In this document: positions 1-8,984 of the stretch, one piece after another
Numbering within the stretch: the first letter of the stretch is position 1
Layout of the letters: the number at the start of each line of letters is the position of its first letter
Source of the DNA: Nostoc parmelioides FACHB-3921
GTDB lineage: Bacteria; Cyanobacteriota; Cyanobacteriia; Cyanobacteriales; Nostocaceae
Length of the DNA stretch: 64,000 nt
Direction of reading: 5' to 3'
Assembly (NCBI RefSeq): GCF_014696625.1
Contig: NZ_JACJQL010000029.1
Span: 1-64,000, forward strand
Made by a program: the position numbers and the translations under genes
Notes under the pieces: model-generated
What the model saw: the letters and a program-made list of their open reading frames with translations, nothing else
Databases searched by the model: none
Told to the model about the DNA's origin: nothing

Positions 1-120
1 TTTATCCTTTGACTTACATTCACTATTTATCTAAGACAATTGGCTTTATTCTAGATGTTTGAATTTGCTTCCCAATTCTTATTAGCAATTAAGATGCGTT
101 CGCCCTGAGCCTAATAGGGA

Positions 121-306
121 TTATATTAAGGATTGAATTTTGATGGCGCGTAGAGGGTTGATAGCTGACCCATACTTTACTTCCATCACTGTTAATGATG
201 AAATGAAAATGTCGCTGGGTGTGCTAGCTTTGAATCGCTTGAGAGTGTTTTCTTCTCCCTTGACAAAATCACTAATCACGCAAGTATCGAGTAGATAACC
301 CATCAT
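121..306 (-). pseudogene. VapC-like PIN toxin, C-terminally truncated
   Basis: The 61 residues read as the N-terminal half of a PIN-domain ribonuclease toxin. The first catalytic Asp lies in a LLDTCVISD motif and the conserved Glu in SLTVMEVKYG. Family members are usually about 130-140 residues and carry two more acidic residues near the C-terminus; these are absent. The frame stops after the NPLRAIKIQSLI helix, and the next 120 bases in this frame give only a dozen further codons before another stop, with no PIN-like continuation. The start overlaps the antitoxin stop by 4 bp (ATGA), the usual coupling of such pairs. I infer a decayed toxin that is probably inactive as an RNase; a sequencing frameshift cannot be excluded because the gene lies at the window edge. 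Confidence 0.7.
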
Positions 307-521
307 GAAAACTCTATTTCATTAGGTGGTAGCAGTTCGTCTCTGTATTCCTCAAAAATAATATTTTCTGCTACACCTTGATATTGCATAATCACTTCTG
401 GCCAAATGGAAGTCTTTGTTTCTAAAAAAGTAACAAAGACTCTGCTTTCAGTAATACCTTGTGGTGTTTCAGCCAGTTCAATTTTGCCATTCTTATAAAT
501 GCCTTCAATAGTTTTTAGCAT
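303..521 (-). CDS. Antitoxin-like protein paired with the PIN toxin
   Basis: A 72-residue protein beginning MLKTIEGIYKNGKIEL, the N-terminal beta-strand pattern of the AF2212-like/DUF104 proteins that often precede PIN toxins. A strong Shine-Dalgarno (AGGAGGT) sits 7 bases before the ATG at 521. The stop overlaps the toxin start by 4 bp, so the two are translationally coupled. In intact pairs this protein neutralises the PIN RNase and represses the operon. Here the downstream toxin is truncated, so the antitoxin may be an orphan remnant or may act on a paralogous toxin elsewhere. The family assignment rests on motif resemblance only. Confidence 0.65.
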   Translation of the reverse strand: MLKTIEGIYKNGKIELAETPQGITESRVFVTFLETKTSIWPEVIMQYQGVAENIIFEEYRDELLPPNEIEFS

Positions 522-938
522 GATTATTTACCTCCTGTCTAAATTTTAGTATTCTCCTCCGAAAAGGCAGAAGGCGATCGCCTCATGTTATCGGTTACCT
601 CAGTACTTATACTTCATTTCTTTACTACCCTGATACACTTGGACGACATTCACCCAATCTCAACAAAACATCCTTGTACCTAAGTCCTCAATTTATTACG
701 TGAGATTAAGGGAAATATAAAAAAATATTAATAGCCATATAGTTATACAATCATTAATAGTTAAATGATTTTGGGGCTAAAAATAGTCTGGATCTATCTG
801 GGCAGTGGTAATTGCCAGACAGATGAATGCACAGCCTCTCTAAACCTAGAATAACAATCCTCACAACTCTGGCAGCCATCCAAAGTTGATGAATGTGACT
901 GCCTAAAAATCTGGCGTTTGAATAACAAGGAAGCAAAA
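522..938. other. Spacer between antitoxin and heme oxygenase genes
   Basis: 417 bases holding the divergent promoters of the antitoxin gene (minus) and the heme oxygenase gene (plus). One HIP1-type GGCGATCGCC palindrome lies near 574-583. The part from about 690 to 775 is very AT-rich. I see no convincing reading frame, RNA gene or defined operator. Confidence 0.6.
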
Positions 939-1652
939 ATGAGTAGCAATCTAGCTGTTAAACTGCGCGCTGGCACTCAAAAAGCTCACACAGCAGCAGA
1001 AAACGTGGGATTCATGAAATGTTTTTTAAAAGGCGTTGTCGATAGAGAAAGCTTCGCCAAATTTTTAAGCAACTTGTATTTCGTCTACAGTGAATTAGAA
1101 GCCGCGATTCAAAGCCATGCCAACAATCCGGCGATCGCTCCGATTTACTTCCCAGAACTGAATCGCCTAGCCTCTTTAGAAAAAGACATGGTATTTTACT
1201 ATGGTAGTGAATGGCGTAGCCTCATCGCCCCCTCAGCCAGCGCTCAAGCTTATATCAAGCATATTCGAGAGCTTTCTGCCAATGCACCCGCCTTATTAAT
1301 TGGTCATACCTACACCCGCTACATGGGCGACCTTTCCGGCGGTCAGATGTTGCAAAAAATTGCTCAGTCAACCTTAAAGCTATCTGGCTATGAGGGTACA
1401 TCCTTCTATAACTTTGAGCAAATCCCTGACAAAAAAGCCTTCAAAGACCAGTATCGTCAGGCATTGGACTCAGTACCCGTTGACGATGCCACAGTAGATA
1501 GAATTGTTGCAGAAGCCAATAACGCCTTCCAATTCAATATGCAAATGGCTACAGACCTAGAAGGTAATTTAATTAAAGCTCTCGGTCAAGTAGTATTTAA
1601 TAGCTTAACTAGCGCCCGTAACCCAGGCAGCACAGAAGCAGCAGTATCTTGA
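939..1652 (+). CDS. Heme oxygenase (biliverdin-producing)
   Basis: Cytosolic, ferredoxin-dependent heme oxygenase that opens heme to biliverdin IX-alpha, CO and iron, the first step toward phycobilins and the phytochrome chromophore. The ATG at 939 is preferred because AAGGA lies upstream and the product then starts MSSNLAVKLRAGTQKAH, placing the proximal heme ligand at His17 as in cyanobacterial HO1. The distal-helix motif GDLSGGQ is at about residues 129-135. At 237 residues it has normal length. It is followed by hemN in the same direction, an arrangement reminiscent of the low-oxygen ho2-hemN genes of other cyanobacteria, so it could be HO2 rather than the housekeeping HO1. Motifs do not separate the two, so I leave the symbol empty. 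Confidence 0.93.
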   Translation: MSSNLAVKLRAGTQKAHTAAENVGFMKCFLKGVVDRESFAKFLSNLYFVYSELEAAIQSHANNPAIAPIYFPELNRLASLEKDMVFYYGSEWRSLIAPSASAQAYIKHIRELSANAPALLIGHTYTRYMGDLSGGQMLQKIAQSTLKLSGYEGTSFYNFEQIPDKKAFKDQYRQALDSVPVDDATVDRIVAEANNAFQFNMQMATDLEGNLIKALGQVVFNSLTSARNPGSTEAAVS

Positions 1653-2019
1653 ATCAGCCAAGAAATGGGGGAGAGGATATTCAATAATTTTGTAGTGAAT
1701 TTTGAATTGATTACCCCCTAAGCCCTTCATTTAGTTCAATCAACACATCACGGTCTAGCGTTGATATCTAAACTAAGAAGCAGCTAGAGCATAAAGCTTT
1801 TATTAGCAATTTGCTGTGCGTCAAAAAACAAATTGCTTGTCCCCTATACCCATACAACCGACCACTAGTCAGTTATGACGGAAATCAAAATATCATTAGG
1901 CAAAATTCCCATAACTCAGTCGATAGGTGTTGTTGAATTTTGTAGCCCTCGCGCTTCCCATAGTGTATTTTGACTTCCACGTAGCGGCATGGTGTGGTTG
2001 CAGTACCTTGGAGGTTTTG
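1653..2019. other. Spacer between heme oxygenase and hemN
   Basis: 367 bases without a supported gene. Bases about 1930-1985 (TTGAATTTTGTAGC... CTTCCC...GTATTTTGA) closely resemble 9094-9135 in front of surE, so this is a dispersed repeat fragment. It is why the hemN frame appears open far upstream of its real start. Confidence 0.55.
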
Positions 2020-3402
2020 ATGGTTTTTGTCTTACCTGGTGTCAAGTTTGATCTAGACATGATCAAAAAGTATGACACTCCTGCACCTAGATATACCAGT
2101 TACCCACCCGCTACACAGTTAACTGAAGGATTTAACGCCGCCGATTATCAAAGTGCGATCGCCGCCTCAAATCGCAGAAAATCGCCAATATCGTTGTACT
2201 TCCACATTCCTTTTTGTCAAAGTTCCTGTTACTTTTGCGGTTGTAATACGGTCATTTCCAACAACAAAAATATTGCTAAACCATACTTAGAGCATCTGGT
2301 AAAAGAAATCAAGCATACAAGTAACTTGATTGATCCAGATAGAAAAGTATTGCAAGTTCACTGGGGTGGCGGGACACCTAATTACTTAGATTGTGACCAA
2401 GTAGAATTTTTGTGGAAACATATTCATCACCACTTCAATATTGATCCACAAGCAGAAATATCCATTGAAATTAACCCCCGCTACGTCGATCAAAATTACA
2501 TCTCCTTTTTGCGTGAGATTGGTTTTAATCGGATTAGTTTTGGTATTCAGGATTTTAATAGCCAAGTACAAGAAGCCGTCAACCGCATCCAACCGGAAGA
2601 ACTGCTACTTGATGTTATGAGTTGGATTAAAGCAGCTAAGTTTGATAGTGTGAATGTAGACCTAATTTATGGTTTACCCCATCAAACCTTGCAAAGCTTT
2701 CGGGAGACGGTGAAAAAAACCGTGGCATTAGACCCCGATCGCATTGTAGTTTTTAACTTTGCCTACGTTCCTTGGTTGAAGCCAGCCCAGAAAAATATTC
2801 CCCTGGAGGCGTTACCCCAACCACAGGAAAAGCTGGAAATTTTAAAAATGACCATCGAGGAACTGACTAATAGCCAGTACCTATTTATTGGGATGGATCA
2901 TTTTGCCAAGCATAACGATGAGTTAGCGATCGCCCAACGTAACCACACCCTCCAGCGCAACTTCCAAGGTTACACCACCCACGCCGGTACAGAACTTTTT
3001 GGCTTTGGTGCGACATCTATTAGTATGCTGCATGATGCTTATGTGCAGAATCACAAGCAGTTAAAAGAATATTATCAAGCCGTTGCTAGTGATGCTTTAC
3101 CTGTGAGCAAGGGTATCAAACTCACAACCGATGATATTCTCAGACGAGATGTGATTATGTGTATCATGTCTAACTTTTATCTGCATAAGCAAGAGATTGA
3201 GGAGAAATATCAGATCAATTTTGATGAATATTTCTCTCAAGAAATTGCAGCTTTAAAACCATTAGCAGCTGATGGATTAGTTAGTCTCTCCAGCAAACAC
3301 ATCCAAGTAACAGAAATTGGTAGATTACTAGTGAGGAATATCGCTGTTGTCTTTGATATTTATCACCACAATCAAGACAAACAATTCTCTCGGACTATTT
3401 AA
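2020..3402 (+). CDS. hemN: Oxygen-independent coproporphyrinogen III dehydrogenase
   Basis: Radical-SAM enzyme converting coproporphyrinogen III to protoporphyrinogen IX without oxygen. The [4Fe-4S] motif CxxxCxxCxC uses Cys66, 70, 73 and 75 in the context FHIPFCQSSCYFCGCN. The N-terminal motif YDTPAPRYTSYP is characteristic of HemN proper rather than HemW. An ATG at 2020 preceded by GGAGG five bases away sets the start, giving 460 residues, normal for HemN; the open frame continues upstream only through repeat sequence. With the upstream heme oxygenase it may form a micro-oxic tetrapyrrole unit, since aerobic cyanobacteria otherwise use HemF. The 367-bp gap leaves open whether the two are co-transcribed. 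Confidence 0.95.
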   Translation: MVFVLPGVKFDLDMIKKYDTPAPRYTSYPPATQLTEGFNAADYQSAIAASNRRKSPISLYFHIPFCQSSCYFCGCNTVISNNKNIAKPYLEHLVKEIKHTSNLIDPDRKVLQVHWGGGTPNYLDCDQVEFLWKHIHHHFNIDPQAEISIEINPRYVDQNYISFLREIGFNRISFGIQDFNSQVQEAVNRIQPEELLLDVMSWIKAAKFDSVNVDLIYGLPHQTLQSFRETVKKTVALDPDRIVVFNFAYVPWLKPAQKNIPLEALPQPQEKLEILKMTIEELTNSQYLFIGMDHFAKHNDELAIAQRNHTLQRNFQGYTTHAGTELFGFGATSISMLHDAYVQNHKQLKEYYQAVASDALPVSKGIKLTTDDILRRDVIMCIMSNFYLHKQEIEEKYQINFDEYFSQEIAALKPLAADGLVSLSSKHIQVTEIGRLLVRNIAVVFDIYHHNQDKQFSRTI

Positions 3403-3596
3403 TTCAGAGGGGCGCGGGGGCTGAGGTATGGGAGAAAAATTTACCTAGTCTCCAATCCTCAGTTTTTTTCTAGTCATCTGATTGGCACTAGTTTCGGGCT
3501 TGATGAACTTCAGAGTTATGCAAGAAAGCGTTATCTGTCTGCAACGATACTTGAGATAATAAATTAACAATCTCAGCCGAAATTATAATTAATTTG

Positions 3597-4982
3597 ATGA
3601 CAACTAACTTCTCGTGGACTCAACAGTGGTATCCAATAACTCCCCTTAGCTATCTGGAAGTATCTCATCCGACTCCCATCACTTTGCTAGGGAAAAAGCT
3701 GGTGATTTGGCGAGACAAAGATGAAAAATGGGTAGCAATGGATGATGCTTGCCCTCATAAATTGGCACAGTTGTCTTTAGGAAGTATCAACAAAGATGGA
3801 AAGCTAATTTGTCGTCATCATGGTTGGTGTTTTGATGGTGCAGGGAAATGTACTAATATTCCCATGTTGAGTGATGAAAAGGCTTTAGCCACTGCTTGTA
3901 ATAGTGAGCGATCGCAAGTAACAACATACCCTACCCAAGTGCTACAAGGATTACTATGGATATGGCCAGATAATAGTCCTACTGCTTTTGCAGACAGCAC
4001 TTCAAAGCAACCTGCATTGATGCCAGAATCTACACTTGACAGCCCCTTGAACGATTGGTTCATGTCAGAAGTTCCTGTTGGTTACACGGTTTCTGTTGAA
4101 AGTACTTTTGACCCTTCTCACGCCCAATTTTTACATGAAGGACTTGCTGGATTTTCTCCAGAAAGAGCTATCCCCATACAATATTTTGAAGTCTTAGGCA
4201 AAATCTCTGCTGAAGATGGTTTTACGTTAAAGCATTCTGGTTACAATATTTTTAACAAAGATATGGATGCGACTAGAAAATTTATTCCCCCCTGCTCTAA
4301 TACAACAATCTACAAATATTCCAACGGTAAATCTGTTTTATTTCAGTTATACTTTGTCCCTACAAAACCTGGTTATTGTAAACAAATTGGTAAGTTTATT
4401 GCTGATAGCCTTCCACAGAAACGGAATTTCTGGTTTGAGCTTTTACCAAAATATTTACAAACTGGCTTAAAACATTCATCCGGTTATAAATTAAGTAACC
4501 AAGATTTATCAATGATGCACTCTCAAGCTATTAATGAGAATGTGGGGAATAGAACTTGGCAGAAGTCATATTTTATGCCTTCTGTCGCTGATATTGGCAT
4601 CGTTACTTTTCGGAAATGGTTAGATGAGTTTGCTGGTGGTAAACCTGCATGGCAGGGAGTGGAAGAAGTGCCTTTTCAAGAATTAAGTGATGAGCAGTTA
4701 TACGATATCTGGCACAGACACACAAAACATTGCCCTAGTTGTCGGCAATCGCTAATTTTGATAGATAAAATCAAAGATTTTTGTCAAAATTTGACGCTAG
4801 GATTGACGATTTTAGCATTATTACTAATGGTCATTAATTTACCTATAAGGGTATGTATTACACCAGCTTTAATGGGAATATTAAGCTTAATTGGTTCCTA
4901 TAAATTAGATTCAATTCGGCAACGTTTTCTTAGTAGTATTCCCAAAAAAGGTTTACCCGTAGTTGAATTATATAAAAATTAA
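3597..4982 (+). CDS. PaO/Tic55-like Rieske oxygenase, membrane-anchored
   Basis: 461-residue Rieske non-heme iron oxygenase. The [2Fe-2S] ligands are CPH (Cys52, His54) and CRHH (Cys72, His75). The mononuclear iron site is in STFDPSHAQFLHEG near residues 168-181. The C-terminal third has a conserved-looking HCPSC motif followed by two hydrophobic segments, the layout of pheophorbide a oxygenase and related chloroplast/cyanobacterial proteins. Such enzymes act on chlorophyll-derived tetrapyrroles; the substrate in cyanobacteria is not established. The location just after ho and hemN fits tetrapyrrole metabolism. The ATG at 3597 is the start; the codon before it is TTG and could extend the protein by one residue. 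Confidence 0.85.
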   Translation: MTTNFSWTQQWYPITPLSYLEVSHPTPITLLGKKLVIWRDKDEKWVAMDDACPHKLAQLSLGSINKDGKLICRHHGWCFDGAGKCTNIPMLSDEKALATACNSERSQVTTYPTQVLQGLLWIWPDNSPTAFADSTSKQPALMPESTLDSPLNDWFMSEVPVGYTVSVESTFDPSHAQFLHEGLAGFSPERAIPIQYFEVLGKISAEDGFTLKHSGYNIFNKDMDATRKFIPPCSNTTIYKYSNGKSVLFQLYFVPTKPGYCKQIGKFIADSLPQKRNFWFELLPKYLQTGLKHSSGYKLSNQDLSMMHSQAINENVGNRTWQKSYFMPSVADIGIVTFRKWLDEFAGGKPAWQGVEEVPFQELSDEQLYDIWHRHTKHCPSCRQSLILIDKIKDFCQNLTLGLTILALLLMVINLPIRVCITPALMGILSLIGSYKLDSIRQRFLSSIPKKGLPVVELYKN

Positions 4983-5050
4983 AAATATCACCTTATACCG
5001 TTTCTTGATGTAGCTTGCCTGGCGTAGCCATAGATGCTCTTTATTCTGTA

Positions 5051-5119
5051 CTGTAGAGACGTTGAATACAACGTCTCTACATCATTTATTCGGCGCAACT
5101 TCATAGAGAATTGGTATTA
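5051..5119. repeat. Dispersed hairpin repeat A, copy 1
   Basis: A perfect GTAGAGACGTTG...CAACGTCTCTAC inverted repeat followed by ATCATTTATTCGGCGCAAC and CTTCATAGAGAATTGGTAT. A nearly identical 69-base copy lies at 24991-25059, and a shorter hairpin-only relative at 52384-52413. It lies downstream of the Rieske oxygenase gene and could act as a transcript 3' hairpin. It has no coding capacity. Confidence 0.85.
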
Positions 5120-5148
5120 GTTCATTTCTATTACGCGAACGGTGAGAT

Positions 5149-5178
5149 TTTTGGTAAAATATAGGTAAATTACCAAAA
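5149..5178. promoter_or_regulatory. Candidate operator, 9-bp inverted repeat
   Basis: TTTTGGTAA (5149-5157) and TTACCAAAA (5170-5178) form a perfect dyad with a 12-base spacer, ending 9 bases before the ATG at 5188. The position suits binding by a dimeric repressor or a cis RNA hairpin masking the start. No regulator is identified and the function is inferred from symmetry and position only. Confidence 0.4.
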
Positions 5179-5187
5179 TTTTGGCTT

Positions 5188-5397
5188 ATGTCTGACTCCA
5201 TGAACTCCCTACGCACTTTGAGTCAGACTATTTGTCATAATTGTGCTTTTCACACCAAGGTAGGAGGAGCGATCGCCTGTGTTCACCCGGAAGAATTAAG
5301 GGTAAACTGTGCCGTTGTCATTTTCTGCAATTCCTTCCAACCATCCCAAGAAATTGATAGTCCTTGTGTGACTTTCGGTAGCGATGACGGAGAATAG
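5188..5397 (+). CDS. Small cysteine-rich protein of unknown function
   Basis: 69 residues with five cysteines, including a CHNC pair near residue 16 and spaced single cysteines (ACVHP, NCAV, FCNSF), suggesting a small zinc- or Fe-S-binding fold. I do not recognise a characterised family. There is no Shine-Dalgarno, but a striking inverted repeat lies directly upstream, and codon use resembles the neighbours, with a GCGATCGCC inside the frame, which argues for a real gene. It is transcribed alone; the next gene is convergent. Confidence 0.6.
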   Translation: MSDSMNSLRTLSQTICHNCAFHTKVGGAIACVHPEELRVNCAVVIFCNSFQPSQEIDSPCVTFGSDDGE

Positions 5398-5466
5398 CCC
5401 ACTTAGTAGTGGAGGGTAGGGCGCAGTGAGAGGAATCACTGACAACTAACAACTGACAACTGACAG

Positions 5467-6381
5467 TTAAATCTTGAACTTACCTTGAGCAAAATCAAGT
5501 TTAAACTGCTCCAAACAGCCCTCTAATCGGGATAACATTTCTTCAATCCGAGCATCGCTGCTTAGGTGAGGTTTGGCTATTTTGACTAAACTAGACAGTT
5601 CCTTTGCGGTTTTTTGCTGTCTTAGCCATTCCTGCAATTTTCGAGCTGGAGTTAGGAGATGATCTAACTTATTAGTAGTCTTGTTATTAGCCCATCCACC
5701 TGTAGAAGAACGGGGTTGATAAAAGTGACTCAGGGAGTAAGACTGATACTCAAGTTTCATAGAAGCACACCAATCTTGCCACTTCAGGGGCAGAATCGAA
5801 GGATGGGTGCTTACCGGAATCCAAGGTACTCGTAGGGTATCTGCAACGATCGCTCCGTGCATAGCTTCACAAATCAGAACTTCTGTTTGACGAATGCGTG
5901 TCAAAATATCTTCAATTTCCCAAGCTGGACTGATATAACCAAAACCCAATTGATCACAAACTCTCTGCCAACCATCTCCCGCAAAATTATAGTGAGGCAT
6001 ATAGGAGAATTTATATTTTTTGGGAATGGAACTGTGATCTATTAATTTACGTAGCAGGAGTGCGCCATCTGTAACCGCTAAATCCCTCCTCAAACCCAAT
6101 TTTTCTGCTGAGATTGGCCCCCGTACACAGTAGATATGATAAGACTCATCAATTACAGGGGTAGCTTTTTCATAACCTGCGCCTGTGCTAAAAATCACTC
6201 GCAATTTTGCCTGGGGGGTACGGCGTGGGAGTGCGTCGTTAATCAGAGTGCCAATTCCCACAAAAGCACAATTGGGATCATCATCCAAGATCCCAGGAAT
6301 CAGCTTCTCCCACAACCAAGGATTCAGCGCATCTCCAAAATTTTGCCTACCTTCTGGATACTTGCAATAGTAAAGTTTCAT
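5467..6381 (-). CDS. Polysaccharide pyruvyl transferase-like protein
   Basis: 304 residues with the N-terminal pattern NFGDALNPWLWEKL, the FVGIGTLIND block and the central RGPISAEKLG...VTDGALLL motifs of the polysaccharide pyruvyl transferase (CsaB-like) superfamily. The EAMHGAIVADTLRVPWIPV segment is typical of the C-terminal nucleotide-binding half of this GT-B-like fold. Such enzymes transfer ketal pyruvate from PEP to cell-surface glycans. The acceptor here is unknown and no glycan cluster surrounds it. The last 70 residues are helical and charged, beyond the catalytic core. ATG at 6381 is the only reasonable start. Confidence 0.8.
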   Translation of the reverse strand: MKLYYCKYPEGRQNFGDALNPWLWEKLIPGILDDDPNCAFVGIGTLINDALPRRTPQAKLRVIFSTGAGYEKATPVIDESYHIYCVRGPISAEKLGLRRDLAVTDGALLLRKLIDHSSIPKKYKFSYMPHYNFAGDGWQRVCDQLGFGYISPAWEIEDILTRIRQTEVLICEAMHGAIVADTLRVPWIPVSTHPSILPLKWQDWCASMKLEYQSYSLSHFYQPRSSTGGWANNKTTNKLDHLLTPARKLQEWLRQQKTAKELSSLVKIAKPHLSSDARIEEMLSRLEGCLEQFKLDFAQGKFKI

Positions 6382-6625
6382 AGTTAACTAAAATATAACT
6401 TTCATGAGCATAGAGACTAGAGATTATATCTTGTCCGGTTGAACACCTATCATACCCGTGGCCTTGGTAATTAGTAACCAGTAATAGTTACCCGTGACCA
6501 TTTAAACCAAGCATATTGTAAGTAATTAACCGGACTTGAGTAGTAATTTTTTCACAGATTAGTAAATATTTATAAACCTGAGAAGATGACCAAATTTGCA
6601 AAATGGGGTGATGAAAAGAAAGGTT

Positions 6626-7894
6626 CTAACCTTCAAGTAGCTGTCTAGCAAAGGCGATCGCTGCTTCTGTTGTTGTCACTTTATCTTCAATTCTGGCGAT
6701 CGCAATTTCTGTTAGCAGTTCTCCCACCAGTGGCGAGGGAGGAATATCGAGTGCTATCATTAGGTTTTTACCACTTACTAGCTGAGTGGGATGAGCGACC
6801 AGATCATCAGGGTTAAGGTAGCGGGTGATCAATGGAGAATAAACGGATAGCCGATTGTCGCCAGACATCGCCTCTACCAGAGTATCTTGTACTAAAGCTA
6901 AAACAGCGATCGCTACGAATACCATACCTGCTTCTTGGAACACAAAGTACTGTTCTCGCAAGGTATTAGCCGTTTTTAGCTGGGGAAATAGTTTCAGAGC
7001 CGTAGTGACAGCGCGAATCTCGGCGCGGCTGTAGGTGAGTTTTTGCAGCTCGATTTCTGCAACACTTGGATCTGGGTGGACTAGACAAGCGAGTTTGGCA
7101 ATACCTAGCCAAGTGGTCTTTACTGTTTCCCGGACGTATCCTTGCAGTTCCACACCTAGTTGCGGCCAATGTTGTGTCAGTAAATCAGCGACTTCATCAA
7201 CTACCGCTAGTTTATGAAAGCTTTCGGGTGTGGTATTTGGGAAGAACTGCTTGAGTAAACCATCATTCTCAGCTATTGCCATCCAAGTATGACCCTGAGG
7301 ACTAGCAAGTAAATAGCCAATTTCTACTCGCACTCGTTCGGCGGCGACTTGACACAGATGTGATGCTAAATCACGAATAGCGGCTTGGGTTGTCGGTTCA
7401 ATAGTAAAGCCTAGTTGAGCAGCTTGACGGTAAGCTCGTAATAGACGTAAAGGATCATCTTTGAGGTTAGCTTTGGCTATCATCCGCAACACACCCACCT
7501 GTAAATCAGCACAACCGTTGAGGGGGTCGATAATCTCTTGGGTGTGGGGATTGTAGGCGATCGCATTCACTGTAAAATCCCTTCTATGCAGGTCAGTCTC
7601 TAAACTATCCCCTTCCTGTTGGGCAAAGTCGGCTGTAGCCTGGGGAAATACCACCCGCGCAATCCGCCGCACCGGATCGAGTAAAACAAAACCAGCTTGA
7701 TAACGATGAGCGATCGTTCTAGCTACTTTCACCGCGTCCGATGGTATCACGAAATCTAAATCCAGATATTCTCGACTTCTACCCAACATCGCATCCCGCA
7801 CCGCACCACCAACCATATAAGCAGGTTTTGGCAAACATTCCAGGCTAAAAGGCCAATTTTCAGGTGCTAGGGTAGAAGGAATAAATCCAGACAT
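6626..7894 (-). CDS. CCA-adding tRNA nucleotidyltransferase / poly(A) polymerase family
   Basis: 422-residue class II nucleotidyltransferase. Visible motifs are GGAVRDAMLGR with the DLDFV catalytic aspartates (about residues 28-47), the RRDFTVNAIAYN motif near residue 105, and DPLRLLRAYRQAAQLGF (about residues 141-160), which reads nucleobases in CCA enzymes. It matures or repairs tRNA 3' ends by adding CCA, or one part of it where the task is split between CC- and A-adding enzymes; the sequence alone does not decide this. It is monocistronic and divergent from ycf34. Confidence 0.9.
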   Translation of the reverse strand: MSGFIPSTLAPENWPFSLECLPKPAYMVGGAVRDAMLGRSREYLDLDFVIPSDAVKVARTIAHRYQAGFVLLDPVRRIARVVFPQATADFAQQEGDSLETDLHRRDFTVNAIAYNPHTQEIIDPLNGCADLQVGVLRMIAKANLKDDPLRLLRAYRQAAQLGFTIEPTTQAAIRDLASHLCQVAAERVRVEIGYLLASPQGHTWMAIAENDGLLKQFFPNTTPESFHKLAVVDEVADLLTQHWPQLGVELQGYVRETVKTTWLGIAKLACLVHPDPSVAEIELQKLTYSRAEIRAVTTALKLFPQLKTANTLREQYFVFQEAGMVFVAIAVLALVQDTLVEAMSGDNRLSVYSPLITRYLNPDDLVAHPTQLVSGKNLMIALDIPPSPLVGELLTEIAIARIEDKVTTTEAAIAFARQLLEG

Positions 7895-7979
7895 TGTAAT
7901 AAAACTCTAACCAGTAACTGGTGCTGAATGCTTTAGCTTAAGCTAGATTAACAATAAAGGACTTGGAGTTGGTTCTATT

Positions 7980-8228
7980 ATGTGTATTTGCGTAAACTGC
8001 CACTATGTAGACCGTTGTGTAACTTATAATGCCGTAGAAACACAACACCAACAACCCCATTTAACTGAAACCCCAGATTTTGACCCCAATGAACCCTCCA
8101 TCAACGTTAATATTCGCACCAAAGATGATGTGATTGAAATGGAATGGGATGTTGTTGGTTGTCTCAGCTTTAAGCGAGAAATGGGCAAGTGGTCGAAGTT
8201 GCGTCCGGGTGAGTTAGTCCCGACTTGA
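7980..8228 (+). CDS. ycf34: Ycf34 family protein
   Basis: 82-residue protein of the Ycf34 family, found in cyanobacteria and red-algal plastids. The N-terminus MCICVNCHYVDRC supplies four closely spaced cysteines (2, 4, 7, 13), consistent with reports that Ycf34 binds an Fe-S cluster and influences photosynthetic electron transport. A further Cys lies in the VVGCLSF segment. The length is typical. The gene lies 85 bases from the divergent CCA-enzyme gene, and tsaB follows about 100 bases downstream, possibly co-transcribed. Confidence 0.9.
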   Translation: MCICVNCHYVDRCVTYNAVETQHQQPHLTETPDFDPNEPSINVNIRTKDDVIEMEWDVVGCLSFKREMGKWSKLRPGELVPT

Positions 8229-8326
8229 TTTATTGGCAATATCAATAGGCGGAAATATTCGTAGGGCGATGCCCACCAAAATCATGATACGGTGGGCTAT
8301 AGAGACTCAGATTTTATTATTTTACT

Positions 8327-8983
8327 TTGACTACGCCAATAGCAGACCCCAAATCTACAAAATACGGTTTATCCCTCCACACTACTACCCCAGAATTAGG
8401 GCTAGCAATTAGTAATTTGGCTGGCGAAACTCACTCCCAAGTGTGGAATTTAGGGCGAGATTTATCTAGTTATATACATCAATATTTAGTAGAATTTATC
8501 GCACCTCAAACTTGGGCAGACTTGGCTTTTATTGCAGTTGCCAAAGGGCCTGGAGGTTATACAGGAACTCGTATTGGTGTTGTCCTGGCTCGCACTTTAG
8601 GGCAACAGTTAAATATTCCTGTGTTTGGTATTTCCACCTTAGCCGCAGTGGCTTGGACAGAAGTCGGTAAAAATCAACAAACAAAAGCTATTGCTGTGGA
8701 AATGCCGGCTCAAAGAGGTCAGATTTTTGGGGCGATTTATCAGCCTTCTCCTCATGGTAATGAATTAACAACTTTATTACCTGATAGAGTATTTACACCA
8801 GAAGCATGGCAGGAGACTTTAGCTAACTGGCAAAGTGATTACCAGTTAGTAGAAGCCAAAGTAGATTTAGCAGCAACGGTGACAAGTATTTTGGAGCTTG
8901 CTAATTTAGAATGGCAACAAGGTAAGCGCCCTAACTGGTCAGAGGCTTTACCGTATTATGGACAACATCCTGTAGATGTATGA
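8327..8983 (+). CDS. tsaB: tRNA threonylcarbamoyladenosine biosynthesis protein TsaB
   Basis: 218-residue TsaB, an ASKHA-fold pseudo-enzyme that partners TsaD in placing t6A at position 37 of ANN-decoding tRNAs. The motif FIAVAKGPGGYTGTRIGV is the TsaB signature, and the N-terminal SLHTTTPELGLAIS matches the first beta strands. The start must be TTG at 8327: an in-frame stop lies at 8300-8302 and no ATG or GTG occurs between that stop and the conserved N-terminus. This suggests weak initiation. Confidence 0.9.
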   Translation: MTTPIADPKSTKYGLSLHTTTPELGLAISNLAGETHSQVWNLGRDLSSYIHQYLVEFIAPQTWADLAFIAVAKGPGGYTGTRIGVVLARTLGQQLNIPVFGISTLAAVAWTEVGKNQQTKAIAVEMPAQRGQIFGAIYQPSPHGNELTTLLPDRVFTPEAWQETLANWQSDYQLVEAKVDLAATVTSILELANLEWQQGKRPNWSEALPYYGQHPVDV

Positions 8984-8984
8984 A

